Shown here: positions 35,559-44,005 of the stretch, one piece after another
Position numbering within the stretch: position 1 is the stretch's first letter
Layout of the letters: each line of letters opens with the position of its first letter
Source of the DNA: CAZPUI01 sp964415525
GTDB taxonomy: Bacteria > Acidobacteriota > Holophagae > Holophagales > Holophagaceae
DNA length: 64,000 nt
Reading direction: 5' to 3'
NCBI GenBank assembly: GCA_964415525.1
Contig: CAYQAS010000004.1
Location: 1-64,000 of the forward strand
Position numbers and translations under genes: made by a program
The notes under the pieces: generated by a model
Database searches by the model: none
The model's input: the letters and a program-made list of their open reading frames with translations, nothing else
What the model was told of the DNA's origin: nothing

Positions 35559-35771
35559 CTAGACCTTCAGCTCCACCCGGATGCCCCGTTCAGAATCCAG
35601 GCAGAGCCGCGCCAAACCGAGCTGAAAGCCGGACTCCACCGCCGCTTCATCCCGGACCAGGGATAGGCATGTCCCCTGGCTCCCCACGTCCAGCCTCAGG
35701 GTGCGATCCAGGCCTGGCTGTCCAAAGACCAGCGCGGCGAGGAAGGCGAGGAGGCAGGCGAGACAGCTCAA
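35559..35771 (-). CDS. Possible small exported protein, TTG start
   Basis: This is a 70-residue candidate. A TTG at 35771 is preceded by CGGAG at about 6 nt and by a TATACC -10-like hexamer about 20 nt before that. The reading opens with LACLLAFLAALVFG, which looks like a signal peptide or anchor, and continues with a 50-residue acidic/Leu-rich tail. No family is recognised. It could be a chance open frame between hemW and the sensor kinase gene. Confidence 0.35.
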   Translation of the reverse strand: MSCLACLLAFLAALVFGQPGLDRTLRLDVGSQGTCLSLVRDEAAVESGFQLGLARLCLDSERGIRVELKV

Positions 35772-35899
35772 GGGGGGCTCCGAAGCCTCAGGTATAGGCT
35801 TCCAGGACCTCCCCCGGAAGGGGCAATGCCACCAGTGGCGGGATCCATGGGACGAATGGGGATCCTGAACCGGTGGCCGCGGTGGCTTCCGTTCGCCGG

Positions 35900-38887
35900 T
35901 CACTCCGATGCCGGAGGACCCATCCGGGGCAGGTCGAGGGTGAACGTGGTGCCCTTCCCGGGCTCGCTTTGCACCGCGAGTCCGCCGCCCATGAGTTCGA
36001 CGAGCTTCAGGCTGAGGGTCAGACCGAGTCCCGTGCCGCCGTAGATCCGGTCCGTGCGGGTTTCGGCCTGTTCATAAGGGCGGAAGATCCGTTCCAGAGC
36101 CTCCGGCGCCATCCCGATGCCGTTATCCGCCACTTCCAGCCGCACACGGTCCCCCTCCTCTGAGGCGCGCAGGCAGATCTCCCCGCGTTCCGTGAATTTC
36201 GCGGCGTTGGCCGCCAGGTTGATGAGTACCTGGCGCAGTTTCAGTTCGTCCGCCTCGATCACCAATTCGCTCGGAATGTCGTATCGGATGACCGTCGAAC
36301 GGGCCTCCGCCTGTGGCATGACGGTGTAGCCGACCTCCTGCGCCAGAGCCAGAAGCAGCACGGAATCCCGGCTCAGCCCCATCTTGCCAGCCTCGATCTT
36401 GGCGATGTCGAGGATGCCGTTCACAAGCGCCAGGAGGTGGCGCCCCGCAGCATGAACCCGCGCCAGATCGCGGCCGAGCCCCTCGTCGCCCTTCTGGCGC
36501 GCCTCCTCCCCCAGCAGTTCGCCATAGAGGAGCACGGCGTTCAGAGGTGTCCGAAGTTCATGGCTCATGTTGGCAAGGAAGGCGCTCTTGGCTGCGCTCG
36601 CCTGTTCCAGTTCGCGGGTCCGGGCCGCCACCTCCACCCGCAGACGCACGTTCTGAGTGAGGATCCGCCGTTGCCGCCAGCGAACGACCCCGGCGCCCAG
36701 CCCCGCCACCATCAGCAGCAGTCCGCCAGTGGCCAGGGGTCCTTCATGCCAGTTTGGCGCCACCCGCACCTTCAGGATCAGGGGGGGGCCGGGCGGCACG
36801 CCGGGGAGGACCGCACGCACTTCGAGGGGATGTTCCCCCGGTGGCAGGGAAGGCATGGAGAGCATGCCCGCAGGCAGGGGACGCCAGGAGGTCCCCAAGC
36901 CCGCCCAGCGACCCTCCAGGTGCAGGGTTTGAGGATGCATATAGGTGGGGGCGACCAGGGCGGCCTCGAATTGCCGCTCCTTGCGTCCGAGCCGGATATC
37001 CCCGAGAAGCAGCACGCGTTCGCCGGACCTTGCCTCCAGAAGCACGGGCTGGGGCGGAACCTGTGCTACCGGGTTGCGCTCCGCGAGGTATCCGATGCCT
37101 CCGGCGGTGCTGACCCACACACCCGATCCCTCGAAGTGCATGCCCTGGTAGGCGACATCCGGATGAGGCATGCCTTCTCCGGGACCCTCAAGCCGCAGGA
37201 TACGGCTCGCCTCCACCTGGTAGACCCCTCGGTTCGTTCCCACCCACAGGCGCCCCTCGGGGTCACACGCCAGGGCGAAGAGATACATCGCGGGCTGGGA
37301 TTCGAGGACCCGGATCTCCGAATCCTTCACGAAGGCACCCGCAGGGTTCCTTCGATGCACCGTCAGAATCCGGGATTCGAGACAGCCCACCACCAATCGA
37401 CCTTCCCGATCCTTCGTGGCGATCCAGGGCTGGTGGGGGAGGGTGCCCTCCACCTCCCTCCACCCCGCCCCACTCCATTCGTAAAGGCGATTCGAGCCCG
37501 CCAGGAAGACCTGGAAATCAGCAGTCCGCACCAGACTCGTGAAGCCCCTCCGGTCAAATCCCTGGGGCATGGGCAGGACTCGCCAGGTCCAGACCGTTCC
37601 ATGACGCTCCCCAAGGAACAAATTCGAACCCTGGGCCAGGGCAAAGACGCGCCCCGTCGCATCCACCGCAAGGGAGACCTCCACCTCTCGCTCCGCACCG
37701 GAGATGGGAATCCGTTCGATCCGCCCCCCCGCGATACGGGAGATGAAACCACCCGGGCGCCCCGCCGCCAGCAGGGCCCCATCGGGTGCGGCCACCAGAT
37801 CCACAAAGTGCCCTGCCTGCGCGAGTGCCCATCGCTTCCCCGTATTTTTCGCGAGGCCACCGTACGACGTGGCAAACAAGTTCCCGCGGTCATCCCTTTT
37901 CACCCCCCAGATCGCGGCCCGGGGCAGGCCGTCCTGGCGATCGCTGATCCGCCAATGACCCCCGCCCAGCACTTGGAGGACGCCGTTGCCGAAGAACCAG
38001 GGGCTTCCCTCCCGATCGACACAGCCCATCGGCTGCTCGTAATCCGGTGGGGCCATGAACTGAAGCTCGCTCCCTTTGAATCGATAGAGCCCGAGGCTCG
38101 TGCCCGCCCAGACCCAGCCATCCCGGTCGCGCTGAATGGGCCGGTACTGGGCCGTCGTGAACCCGGCTCCGGGCAGCGTAAGTTCCCGCCACCCTTCGGT
38201 CCGATCCCGGCGAAAGAGTCGATTGCTCCCCAGCAGCCAGAGCCCGCCATCCCCGTCCCAGGCCCCCCCCGCGAAGTGAATTCCAGCCAGCAGGGGATCC
38301 CTGGGAAGTTCGACCCAGGCACCTCTGGATTCCTCGAACCGAAGCAGTTGGCGGGTCGTGATGGCGATGACCTCCTTGGCATCCCGTGCCGCGGCGATCT
38401 GGACCAGGGAGTCTCCAGAGAGCCAGCCTGCCACCGGTGTCACGCGCCCCGGCGCATCTTCCACGAACACCTTCTTGAGCGAATGGACCCAGGTTCGCCC
38501 GCGTGCATCTTCACCATCGACGTACTGGCCCTCCGGCAGGGCGCCCGGCACCGCCTCCAACCGCCCCGCTTGGAGCCGAACGAGACCGCCCCGGGTGGAA
38601 ATCCAGAGGCTTCCGTCCCGAGCGGCATGCAGAGACATCACCATGGGGTGGGGAAGGGCGAGCACCATCGGATGCCAACGATGCCCGTCGAAGCGATGCA
38701 GCCCCGCCTCCGTTCCCGCCCAGAGCACACCCTCGCGATCCTGGGCCAGGCAGCTGACGAAACCGCTGACCAGGCCCTGCTCCAGCCCGAATGTGCGTAC
38801 CGGCAGTCGACCGAATTCCGTTGGAGTGGCGGCGGTGCCCCCCGCCAGGAAGCACAGCCAGAGGAGAATCAGTCGCCCAGTTACCAT
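35900..38887 (-). CDS. Reg_prop beta-propeller sensor histidine kinase
   Basis: This is a 995-residue protein. The ATG at 38887 is chosen because a signal/anchor (LILLWLCFLAGGTAA) follows it. About 12-14 two-component propeller repeats (DREGVLWAGTEAGLHRFDG, DGSLWISTRGGLVRL) fill residues 30-600, and a Y_Y_Y-type domain comes next. A transmembrane helix (GGLLLMVAGLGAGVV) leads to HisKA with FLANMSHELRTPLNA and a HATPase with NLAANAAKF, DNGIG and GGTGLGL. No receiver or DNA-binding domain follows. It probably senses a polymer or small ligand in the periplasm. Its response regulator is not adjacent. A hairpin separates it from the export cluster upstream. Confidence 0.88.
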   Translation of the reverse strand: MVTGRLILLWLCFLAGGTAATPTEFGRLPVRTFGLEQGLVSGFVSCLAQDREGVLWAGTEAGLHRFDGHRWHPMVLALPHPMVMSLHAARDGSLWISTRGGLVRLQAGRLEAVPGALPEGQYVDGEDARGRTWVHSLKKVFVEDAPGRVTPVAGWLSGDSLVQIAAARDAKEVIAITTRQLLRFEESRGAWVELPRDPLLAGIHFAGGAWDGDGGLWLLGSNRLFRRDRTEGWRELTLPGAGFTTAQYRPIQRDRDGWVWAGTSLGLYRFKGSELQFMAPPDYEQPMGCVDREGSPWFFGNGVLQVLGGGHWRISDRQDGLPRAAIWGVKRDDRGNLFATSYGGLAKNTGKRWALAQAGHFVDLVAAPDGALLAAGRPGGFISRIAGGRIERIPISGAEREVEVSLAVDATGRVFALAQGSNLFLGERHGTVWTWRVLPMPQGFDRRGFTSLVRTADFQVFLAGSNRLYEWSGAGWREVEGTLPHQPWIATKDREGRLVVGCLESRILTVHRRNPAGAFVKDSEIRVLESQPAMYLFALACDPEGRLWVGTNRGVYQVEASRILRLEGPGEGMPHPDVAYQGMHFEGSGVWVSTAGGIGYLAERNPVAQVPPQPVLLEARSGERVLLLGDIRLGRKERQFEAALVAPTYMHPQTLHLEGRWAGLGTSWRPLPAGMLSMPSLPPGEHPLEVRAVLPGVPPGPPLILKVRVAPNWHEGPLATGGLLLMVAGLGAGVVRWRQRRILTQNVRLRVEVAARTRELEQASAAKSAFLANMSHELRTPLNAVLLYGELLGEEARQKGDEGLGRDLARVHAAGRHLLALVNGILDIAKIEAGKMGLSRDSVLLLALAQEVGYTVMPQAEARSTVIRYDIPSELVIEADELKLRQVLINLAANAAKFTERGEICLRASEEGDRVRLEVADNGIGMAPEALERIFRPYEQAETRTDRIYGGTGLGLTLSLKLVELMGGGLAVQSEPGKGTTFTLDLPRMGPPASE

Positions 38888-38942
38888 CGCCCTGAACTCA
38901 TCGTCCAGGCAGCCCGAAAACTCCAGTGGGCCGAACACAGGA

Positions 38943-38963
38943 GCGCCCTCCGGTGGAGGGCGC
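38943..38963 (-). terminator. Hairpin between export cluster and sensor kinase gene
   Basis: A perfect 9-bp stem GCGCCCTCC / GGAGGGCGC encloses a 3-nt loop, 26 nt beyond the permease stop. No T-run follows. It may end or attenuate the export operon before the kinase gene. Confidence 0.55.
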
Positions 38964-38988
38964 GATCATGGGGTGGTCGGCGAAGCCG

Positions 38989-40275
38989 CTACTCGTACCG
39001 CAGCGCCTCAATGGGATCCTGCTTCGCCGCCCTCATGGCGGGCCAGAGGCCGAAGGTGAGACCGACGGCGGCGCTGACGCCAAAGCCGAGGGCGCCCGAC
39101 CAGAGGGGAGCACTGGCGGGAATCGGCGTGGCCACCCGCACCAGCAGCGCGCCACCCATGCCGATGCCGAGCCCGACCAATCCGCCGACGCAGGTGAGGG
39201 CGACGGCCTCCAGGAGGAACTGGGCAAGGATGTCCCGCCGAGTGGCGCCCATGGCCTTGCGGATGCCGATCTCCCGGGTCCGCTCCGTGACGCTCACCAG
39301 CATGATGTTCATGACGCCGACGCCCCCCACCAGCAGGGCCATGGCGGCCACAAGGATGACGCCTGCGGCGATGCCCCCCACCACCTTGTTGAAGGTCGCC
39401 ATCTCGCTCTTGGCGGTGGTGAAGTGGAAGTCGTTCTCATCGCTGGCCTTCAACCCGCGGATCACGCGGAGGGCGGCGATGGCCTGATCGATCATGGCCT
39501 CCTGCTGGGCAGGATCCTTGGGCGTCATGGCAATGCTGACGGCACCGGAGTTGTCCAGCAGGCGGTCCGGGAAGATGTCCCCCCAGGTGGTGATGGGCAG
39601 CAGCACGAAATTGTCCATGCCATCGCCCATGGAACCGCCAAAGGGGGTCATGGTCCCCACCACCGTCACGGCGGTGGGCCCCAGCATGATGCGCCGCCCC
39701 ATGGGGTCCTTGCCCCGGAAGAGCGCCTTGGCCACGTCCGAACCGATGACGCAGACCCGCGCCCGGTGCAGCACATCCGTCTCTGAAAAGAACCGTCCAT
39801 CTTCGAGAGGCATGTTGCGCACCTGCTGGAAGCTGGCCCAGGCCCCGCGGATGCTGGGGTCGTTGGCTTCCTGACCCTGCTCATTCTTCACGGTGCCGCG
39901 TCGGGGCGTCATCACGGCATTGACTTCCGGCGTCACCGCCTTGGCCAGGGTCACGGCCCGCGCCAGGGCCTCCGCGTCGCGGAAGGTCAGATCCCGCCGC
40001 TTCTGCTGGGTCATGTCATCCCCATGCCCGCGGCTGTAGTCGTATTTCTGGAAGGTCACGACGGAGGTGCCCAGGCGGGAGAAGGCGCCATTCACCGTTT
40101 CCGTGAAGCCCGCCATGATGCCCACCAGGGCGATCACCGGCGCCACGCCGATGATGATGCCCAGCAGGGTCAGGAAGCTGCGGAGCTTCTGGGAGCTGAT
40201 GGAGAAACCCGCCTGGCGGAAGCTCTCCTTGGAGAGGCCGCGGAACATCGTGGTCCAGCTGTTGCGTGGGGCCAT
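38989..40275 (-). CDS. MacB/FtsX-type ABC permease without ATPase domain
   Basis: This is a 428-residue protein. It has an N-terminal helix (LRSFLTLLGIIIGVAPVIALV), a large periplasmic MacB_PCD-like domain (about 60-290) and three C-terminal helices containing MNIMLVSVTERTREIGIRKA, the FtsX-fold signature. This is the four-helix permease of MacB/LolC-type mechanotransmission systems. The nucleotide-binding domain fused in true MacB is missing. The second permease lies 12 nt upstream on the same strand. The two share the LRSFLTLLGIIIGV start and probably form a heterodimer. Confidence 0.85.
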   Translation of the reverse strand: MAPRNSWTTMFRGLSKESFRQAGFSISSQKLRSFLTLLGIIIGVAPVIALVGIMAGFTETVNGAFSRLGTSVVTFQKYDYSRGHGDDMTQQKRRDLTFRDAEALARAVTLAKAVTPEVNAVMTPRRGTVKNEQGQEANDPSIRGAWASFQQVRNMPLEDGRFFSETDVLHRARVCVIGSDVAKALFRGKDPMGRRIMLGPTAVTVVGTMTPFGGSMGDGMDNFVLLPITTWGDIFPDRLLDNSGAVSIAMTPKDPAQQEAMIDQAIAALRVIRGLKASDENDFHFTTAKSEMATFNKVVGGIAAGVILVAAMALLVGGVGVMNIMLVSVTERTREIGIRKAMGATRRDILAQFLLEAVALTCVGGLVGLGIGMGGALLVRVATPIPASAPLWSGALGFGVSAAVGLTFGLWPAMRAAKQDPIEALRYE

Positions 40276-40287
40276 GGCGTCTACTTC

Positions 40288-41520
40288 CTATTCGGCCCGC
40301 AGGGCGTCGATGACAAGCAGGTTCGAAGCGCGTCGCGCGGGCAGGTATCCCGCGAGGATGCCCACCAGGGTGGAGACCAGAAGCGAGCCGAGCACCAGCT
40401 GGACCGAGACCGCCGCGGGGAACTCCGTGGCGCTTCGGATGGCCACCACGATGGCAGAGCCCAGAATGATCCCCACCACCCCGCCAGCGGAGGAGAGCAT
40501 GGCCGCTTCCAGCAGAAACTGCAGCTGGATGTGGCGCTTGCGAGCGCCAATGGCGCGGCGCTGGCCGATCTCCTGGGTGCGCTCCGCCACACTCACCAGC
40601 ATGATGTTCATGATCACCACGCCGCCCACCGTCAGACTGATGCTGCTGATGAGGATCATCACGCTGAACGCGACGCCCGTGATGGTCTTCCAGAGGTTCA
40701 GCAGTGCTTCCTGAGTGACCAGGCCGAAGGGGTCTGGAGCGCGGAAGCCCGTGTGGCGCATGGCGCGCATCAGGACTCGGACTTCATCCTGGCTCGCTTC
40801 CAGGTTGGCGGGTCCTCCCCGGGCCTTGATGTTCAGCGCCACGCTCTCCCCCGGCACCATGAAGCCCTGCCGGTAGACGCTCATGGGCACATAGATGGTT
40901 CCGTCGGGATTATTGCCGATGTCCAAGCCGCCCCCCTTCTTGGGCATCACCCCGATCACCCGAAAGGGGATGCCCCGACAGAGAATCGTGCGGCCGAGGG
41001 GATCCACGGTGGGAAACAGCGCCGCGCGCGTGTCCTCGCCGATGACGGCCACATGGGCTCCGGCGCGATCCTCGGTGTCGGCAAAGAAGGCCCCGCTTTC
41101 CACCGCCTGGCTGAACACGCGGTTATGGTTCCCAGTCACGCCCACCAGGTTGATGTTCTGGATGCGCTTGGAACCGGACCGGACATCCACGGAATCATCC
41201 GCACTGGCGGCCACTTCCTGGGTATTGGGAAGCTCCGAATCCTTGATCTTCTCGTAATCGGAATAGGTGATCTTGGGGCGCTTGAGGGCGTTGATCCATT
41301 CCTTGCGGCCCATGATGATGCCGAAGCGGGTCACCACGTAGACATCGGGCGAGAAGGTCTCCATCTCCTTGGCGACCGAGCGGTTCAAGCCGCCGATGCC
41401 GCCCACGACCACGACGATGGTCATGACGCCGATGATGATGCCGAGCAGGGTGAGAAAACTGCGGAGCTTGTGGGCACGGAGACTCTTGAGAGCCAGCTGG
41501 AGCAGGTCTTGGCGACGCAT
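40288..41520 (-). CDS. MacB/FtsX-type ABC permease without ATPase domain
   Basis: This is a 410-residue protein with the same layout as the gene at 38989: an N-terminal LRSFLTLLGIIIGVMTIVVVV helix (cited as LRSFLTLLGIIIGV), a periplasmic domain, and C-terminal helices with MNIMLVSVAERTQEIGQRRA. It lies 3 nt downstream of the adaptor gene and 12 nt before its partner permease. It is probably one half of a heterodimeric export permease that moves substrate from the periplasm with the adaptor at 41524. No ATPase is encoded in the cluster. Confidence 0.85.
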   Translation of the reverse strand: MRRQDLLQLALKSLRAHKLRSFLTLLGIIIGVMTIVVVVGGIGGLNRSVAKEMETFSPDVYVVTRFGIIMGRKEWINALKRPKITYSDYEKIKDSELPNTQEVAASADDSVDVRSGSKRIQNINLVGVTGNHNRVFSQAVESGAFFADTEDRAGAHVAVIGEDTRAALFPTVDPLGRTILCRGIPFRVIGVMPKKGGGLDIGNNPDGTIYVPMSVYRQGFMVPGESVALNIKARGGPANLEASQDEVRVLMRAMRHTGFRAPDPFGLVTQEALLNLWKTITGVAFSVMILISSISLTVGGVVIMNIMLVSVAERTQEIGQRRAIGARKRHIQLQFLLEAAMLSSAGGVVGIILGSAIVVAIRSATEFPAAVSVQLVLGSLLVSTLVGILAGYLPARRASNLLVIDALRAE

Positions 41521-41523
41521 GAC

Positions 41524-42744
41524 CTACTTCTCTTCTTCCTTGTTCTTGTCCTTGCTCTTCCCCAGGTCCTTGGCCTTGGCGGGCTTCACGGCCTCGCCGC
41601 CCTTGAGCTCGCGCAGGGCGCGGAAAGGGCCGGTGATGACCGTCTCGCCGCCCTTGAGGCCTTCGGTCACTTCCACATTGAGTTCGCCCAGCAGGCCGGT
41701 CGTTACGGGCATGAACTTGGCTTTCCCGGCCTCCACCACATACACGCCCTCCTCATCCTTGGGCGCCTTCCCGGCTTCCGCCTTCTTCTCCTTCATCACC
41801 ACCGCCTGGAGGGGCACCGCCAGCGCTTTCTCCCTGCGACCGGTGAAGACATCCGCCTGGGCGCTGAGGCCCGGCTTGATGGTGAGGGGCGGGTTCTTGA
41901 TCCAGACCTTCACCTTGAACTTCGTGGCCTCATTCCCGGTCTTGAGGAGCGGGCTGCCGCCGACCTCGGTGACTTCGCCCTCGAAGATCTGGTTCGGATA
42001 GGCATCGATGCGCACCTGGGCGGTCTGCCCCAGCTTCACGCTCGGGATGCTGGCCTCGTCTACTTCCATCTCCGCTTCCACCTTGCTCATGTCGGAGATG
42101 GTCAGGAGCACGGTCCCGGCCTGATTCTGCACGCCCACCACCGCCGTCTCGCCCTGCTCGATGCGCCGGGCGGTGACCACACCGTCGATGGGGGAGGTGA
42201 TGGTGGTCTTCCGCAGACTGTCCCGGGACTGGGCCAGCTCGGCTCGGGACTGTTCGACCCGACGCTGGGAGCCCTGGGTGCTCGCCTCAGCCGTGGCGAG
42301 GCTCGTGCGGGCCTGTTCGAACTCGGCCACGCTGATGATGCCGGCCTTGCGGTTGGCCTCGGCACGGGCAAAGTCGCTGCGCGCCTGGGTCAGGCGTACC
42401 TTGGACTGTTCCGCATCGTGCAGCACCGCCTGGACGCTGGCCTCGATGCCCTGAACCGCCGCCTTGGCGCGAACGGGATCGATCTCCAGCAGGAACTGGC
42501 CCGCCTTGACGCGGTCGCCCTCCTTCACGGTCAGCTGCGTCACCTGGCCCATCATGTTGGCGGTGATCTCCACCTTCTTGACCGCCTGGATCTTGCCATT
42601 GGCGCTCACCTTGGACTGAAGGTCCTCCCGCCCCACGGCGACCGTCTGCACCGATTGGCCACTGTCGCCCCTGGACATGGCGGCACCCGCGATGATGACG
42701 ACTCCCAGGCCGCCCACGATCCAGAACCATTTCTTGCGCGTCAT
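41524..42744 (-). CDS. MacA/HlyD-type periplasmic adaptor protein
   Basis: This is a 406-residue protein. An N-terminal anchor (WFWIVGGLGVVIIAGAAM) is followed by a split lipoyl domain (VEITANMMGQVTQLTVKEGD and TTITSPIDGVVTARRIEQGE). An alpha-hairpin of about 90 residues lies between the lipoyl halves, then beta-barrel and membrane-proximal domains. The C-terminus is a lysine/glutamate tail. These adaptors link an inner-membrane ABC permease to an outer-membrane channel. It heads the operon followed by two permeases. The ATG at 42744 has GGGGAG 8 nt before it; a GTG one codon earlier is possible. Confidence 0.9.
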   Translation of the reverse strand: MTRKKWFWIVGGLGVVIIAGAAMSRGDSGQSVQTVAVGREDLQSKVSANGKIQAVKKVEITANMMGQVTQLTVKEGDRVKAGQFLLEIDPVRAKAAVQGIEASVQAVLHDAEQSKVRLTQARSDFARAEANRKAGIISVAEFEQARTSLATAEASTQGSQRRVEQSRAELAQSRDSLRKTTITSPIDGVVTARRIEQGETAVVGVQNQAGTVLLTISDMSKVEAEMEVDEASIPSVKLGQTAQVRIDAYPNQIFEGEVTEVGGSPLLKTGNEATKFKVKVWIKNPPLTIKPGLSAQADVFTGRREKALAVPLQAVVMKEKKAEAGKAPKDEEGVYVVEAGKAKFMPVTTGLLGELNVEVTEGLKGGETVITGPFRALRELKGGEAVKPAKAKDLGKSKDKNKEEEK

Positions 42745-42865
42745 CACAGAAACTCCCCGCCACAGATGGACCCTTTCTATTCGGGTGTACGGGGCTCTGG
42801 TTTAGCGCGAGGCACTCCGGAAGGCAGGCGTGGCGGCAGCTTCCTCCGAATCACCGCGAGCCCTA

Positions 42866-42871
42866 TAGAAT
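42866..42871 (+). promoter_or_regulatory. -10 element of the Fur-family gene, leaderless geometry
   Basis: TAGAAT (within TATAGAAT) is followed by GGGCGG and then the ATG at 42878, exactly 6 nt later. No Shine-Dalgarno precedes the start. Confidence 0.6.
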
Positions 42872-42877
42872 GGGCGG

Positions 42878-43312
42878 ATGGCCCGCCGATGTTGTTCCTC
42901 TGAGCCCGAGCCCACGCCCCTCAAGGAGGCCGGTCTGAAGCGGACGGCTCAGCGGGAGGCCATCCTCGCCGCCCTGGAGGCGTCCGACCGCCCCCTGACA
43001 GTGGAGGAAATCCGCCAGCGGCTCGGCGATACATCCTCCGGCGTGCCCACCATCTATCGCAACCTTCAGCGATTCGTGGAGGAGGGCTGGGCGGAGGCCT
43101 TGCCGAGCACGGACCAGGTGCTGCGCTATGTCCGCTGCCGCAGCCGGGAGCACCATCACCACATCCTCTGCGAAATCTGCGGCCGGGTGGCGGAGGTGGA
43201 GGGCTGCGGCCTGGAGGCCGTGCTCCTGGACCTGGAGCGCCGGAGCGGTTTCCGTATCGAGCGCCATCAACTGAACCTGTCGGGCCGCTGCGCCCACTGC
43301 CAGGAAGCGTGA
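42878..43312 (+). CDS. Fur-family metalloregulator
   Basis: This is a 144-residue protein. A winged helix (KRTAQREAILAALEASDRPL, GVPTIYRNLQRFVEEG) is followed by the dimerisation/metal domain with HHHHILCEICG and a C-terminal GRCAHCQEA. Two CxxC pairs form the structural zinc site, and the His cluster belongs to the regulatory site. Residues do not separate Fur from Zur or PerR with confidence. Downstream on the same strand lie a cystatin-like gene and a TonB-type receptor whose promoter holds a palindrome, so metal-responsive control of uptake is likely. The start is predicted leaderless. Confidence 0.88.
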   Translation: MARRCCSSEPEPTPLKEAGLKRTAQREAILAALEASDRPLTVEEIRQRLGDTSSGVPTIYRNLQRFVEEGWAEALPSTDQVLRYVRCRSREHHHHILCEICGRVAEVEGCGLEAVLLDLERRSGFRIERHQLNLSGRCAHCQEA

Positions 43313-43518
43313 TCACGGAGGTCGAGACCCTCCGGTCTGTCTTCCTTTCGGACACCTGATCGAAGACCGGACAGCGTAGCCCTGTCCCCACAAAACACAT
43401 CTATTACATCAAAAGGCCTTACGCGTTGGCACAGAACGGGCAATAGGGGAGACATGCAACCACGGCGCTCAGCCTTCGGCCCTGCGCTTTCATCCACCCT
43501 CTTTCAATGGAGCATCCC

Positions 43519-43824
43519 ATGCCCACCAATACGCTCGACCCCCAGACCGCGACCCCCACCAGCCTGATGGCCGGCGGCTGGACCCCCTTCCGCGCCCTGA
43601 CCCCCGCGGATCTTGCGGTCTTCAACGAGGCGCAGAAGCCCCTCGGCGTGGACTACACCCCCAAGCAGGTCGCCACTCAGGTGGTGGCGGGCATCAACTA
43701 CTGCTTCCGTTGCGAAGCCAAGGCGGTGGTTCTGCACCCGGAGCCCTACCCGGCCCTGGTCTACATCTACAAGCCGCTCAAGGGCGCGCCGATCGTCACC
43801 GAGATCAAGCGGATCAACGCATAG
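43519..43824 (+). CDS. Cystatin-like small protein
   Basis: This is a 101-residue protein with no signal peptide. It contains LMAGGWTPFRALT near the start and TQVVAGINYCFRCEAK in the middle. QVVAG matches the QxVxG signature of cystatins, with the flanking glycine near the N-terminus in the expected place. YPALVYIYKPLKG follows, like the second cystatin hairpin. Eukaryotic cystatins inhibit papain-like cysteine peptidases; bacterial homologues exist but their targets are poorly known. The ATG at 43519 is chosen for GGAG 6 nt upstream. A hairpin follows the stop. Confidence 0.7.
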   Translation: MPTNTLDPQTATPTSLMAGGWTPFRALTPADLAVFNEAQKPLGVDYTPKQVATQVVAGINYCFRCEAKAVVLHPEPYPALVYIYKPLKGAPIVTEIKRINA

Positions 43825-43855
43825 CCCCGCCGGGGCAGCAACCCCACCCTGCCTG

Positions 43856-43890
43856 CCGGGAACCGCCTGCTTCGCTGCAGCGGTTCCCGG
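43856..43890 (+). terminator. Hairpin after the cystatin-like gene
   Basis: CCGGGAACCGC (43856-43866) pairs with GCGGTTCCCGG (43880-43890), with a few extra pairs inside. No T-run follows. It separates the cystatin-like gene from the receptor gene. Confidence 0.6.
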
Positions 43891-43973
43891 TGGACGCGTA
43901 CCAACGTCCAGGAAAGGAGGATTCTCGGGACGGCTCTTCCCTGGTTCTGTCACAAATAGAAACCGATTCCATC

Positions 43974-43996
43974 TAAAGTGGAAATGGTTTTCATTT
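43974..43996 (+). promoter_or_regulatory. Promoter and candidate operator of the second receptor gene
   Basis: TAAAGT (43974-43979) suits a -10 hexamer. The inverted repeat AAATG-GTTTT-CATTT (43982-43996) overlaps the predicted transcript start, 10 nt before the ATG at 44006. That position suits repression, possibly by the Fur-family protein encoded 1.1 kb upstream, though it is not a canonical Fur box. Confidence 0.45.
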
Positions 43997-44005
43997 GGAC
44001 ACTCG

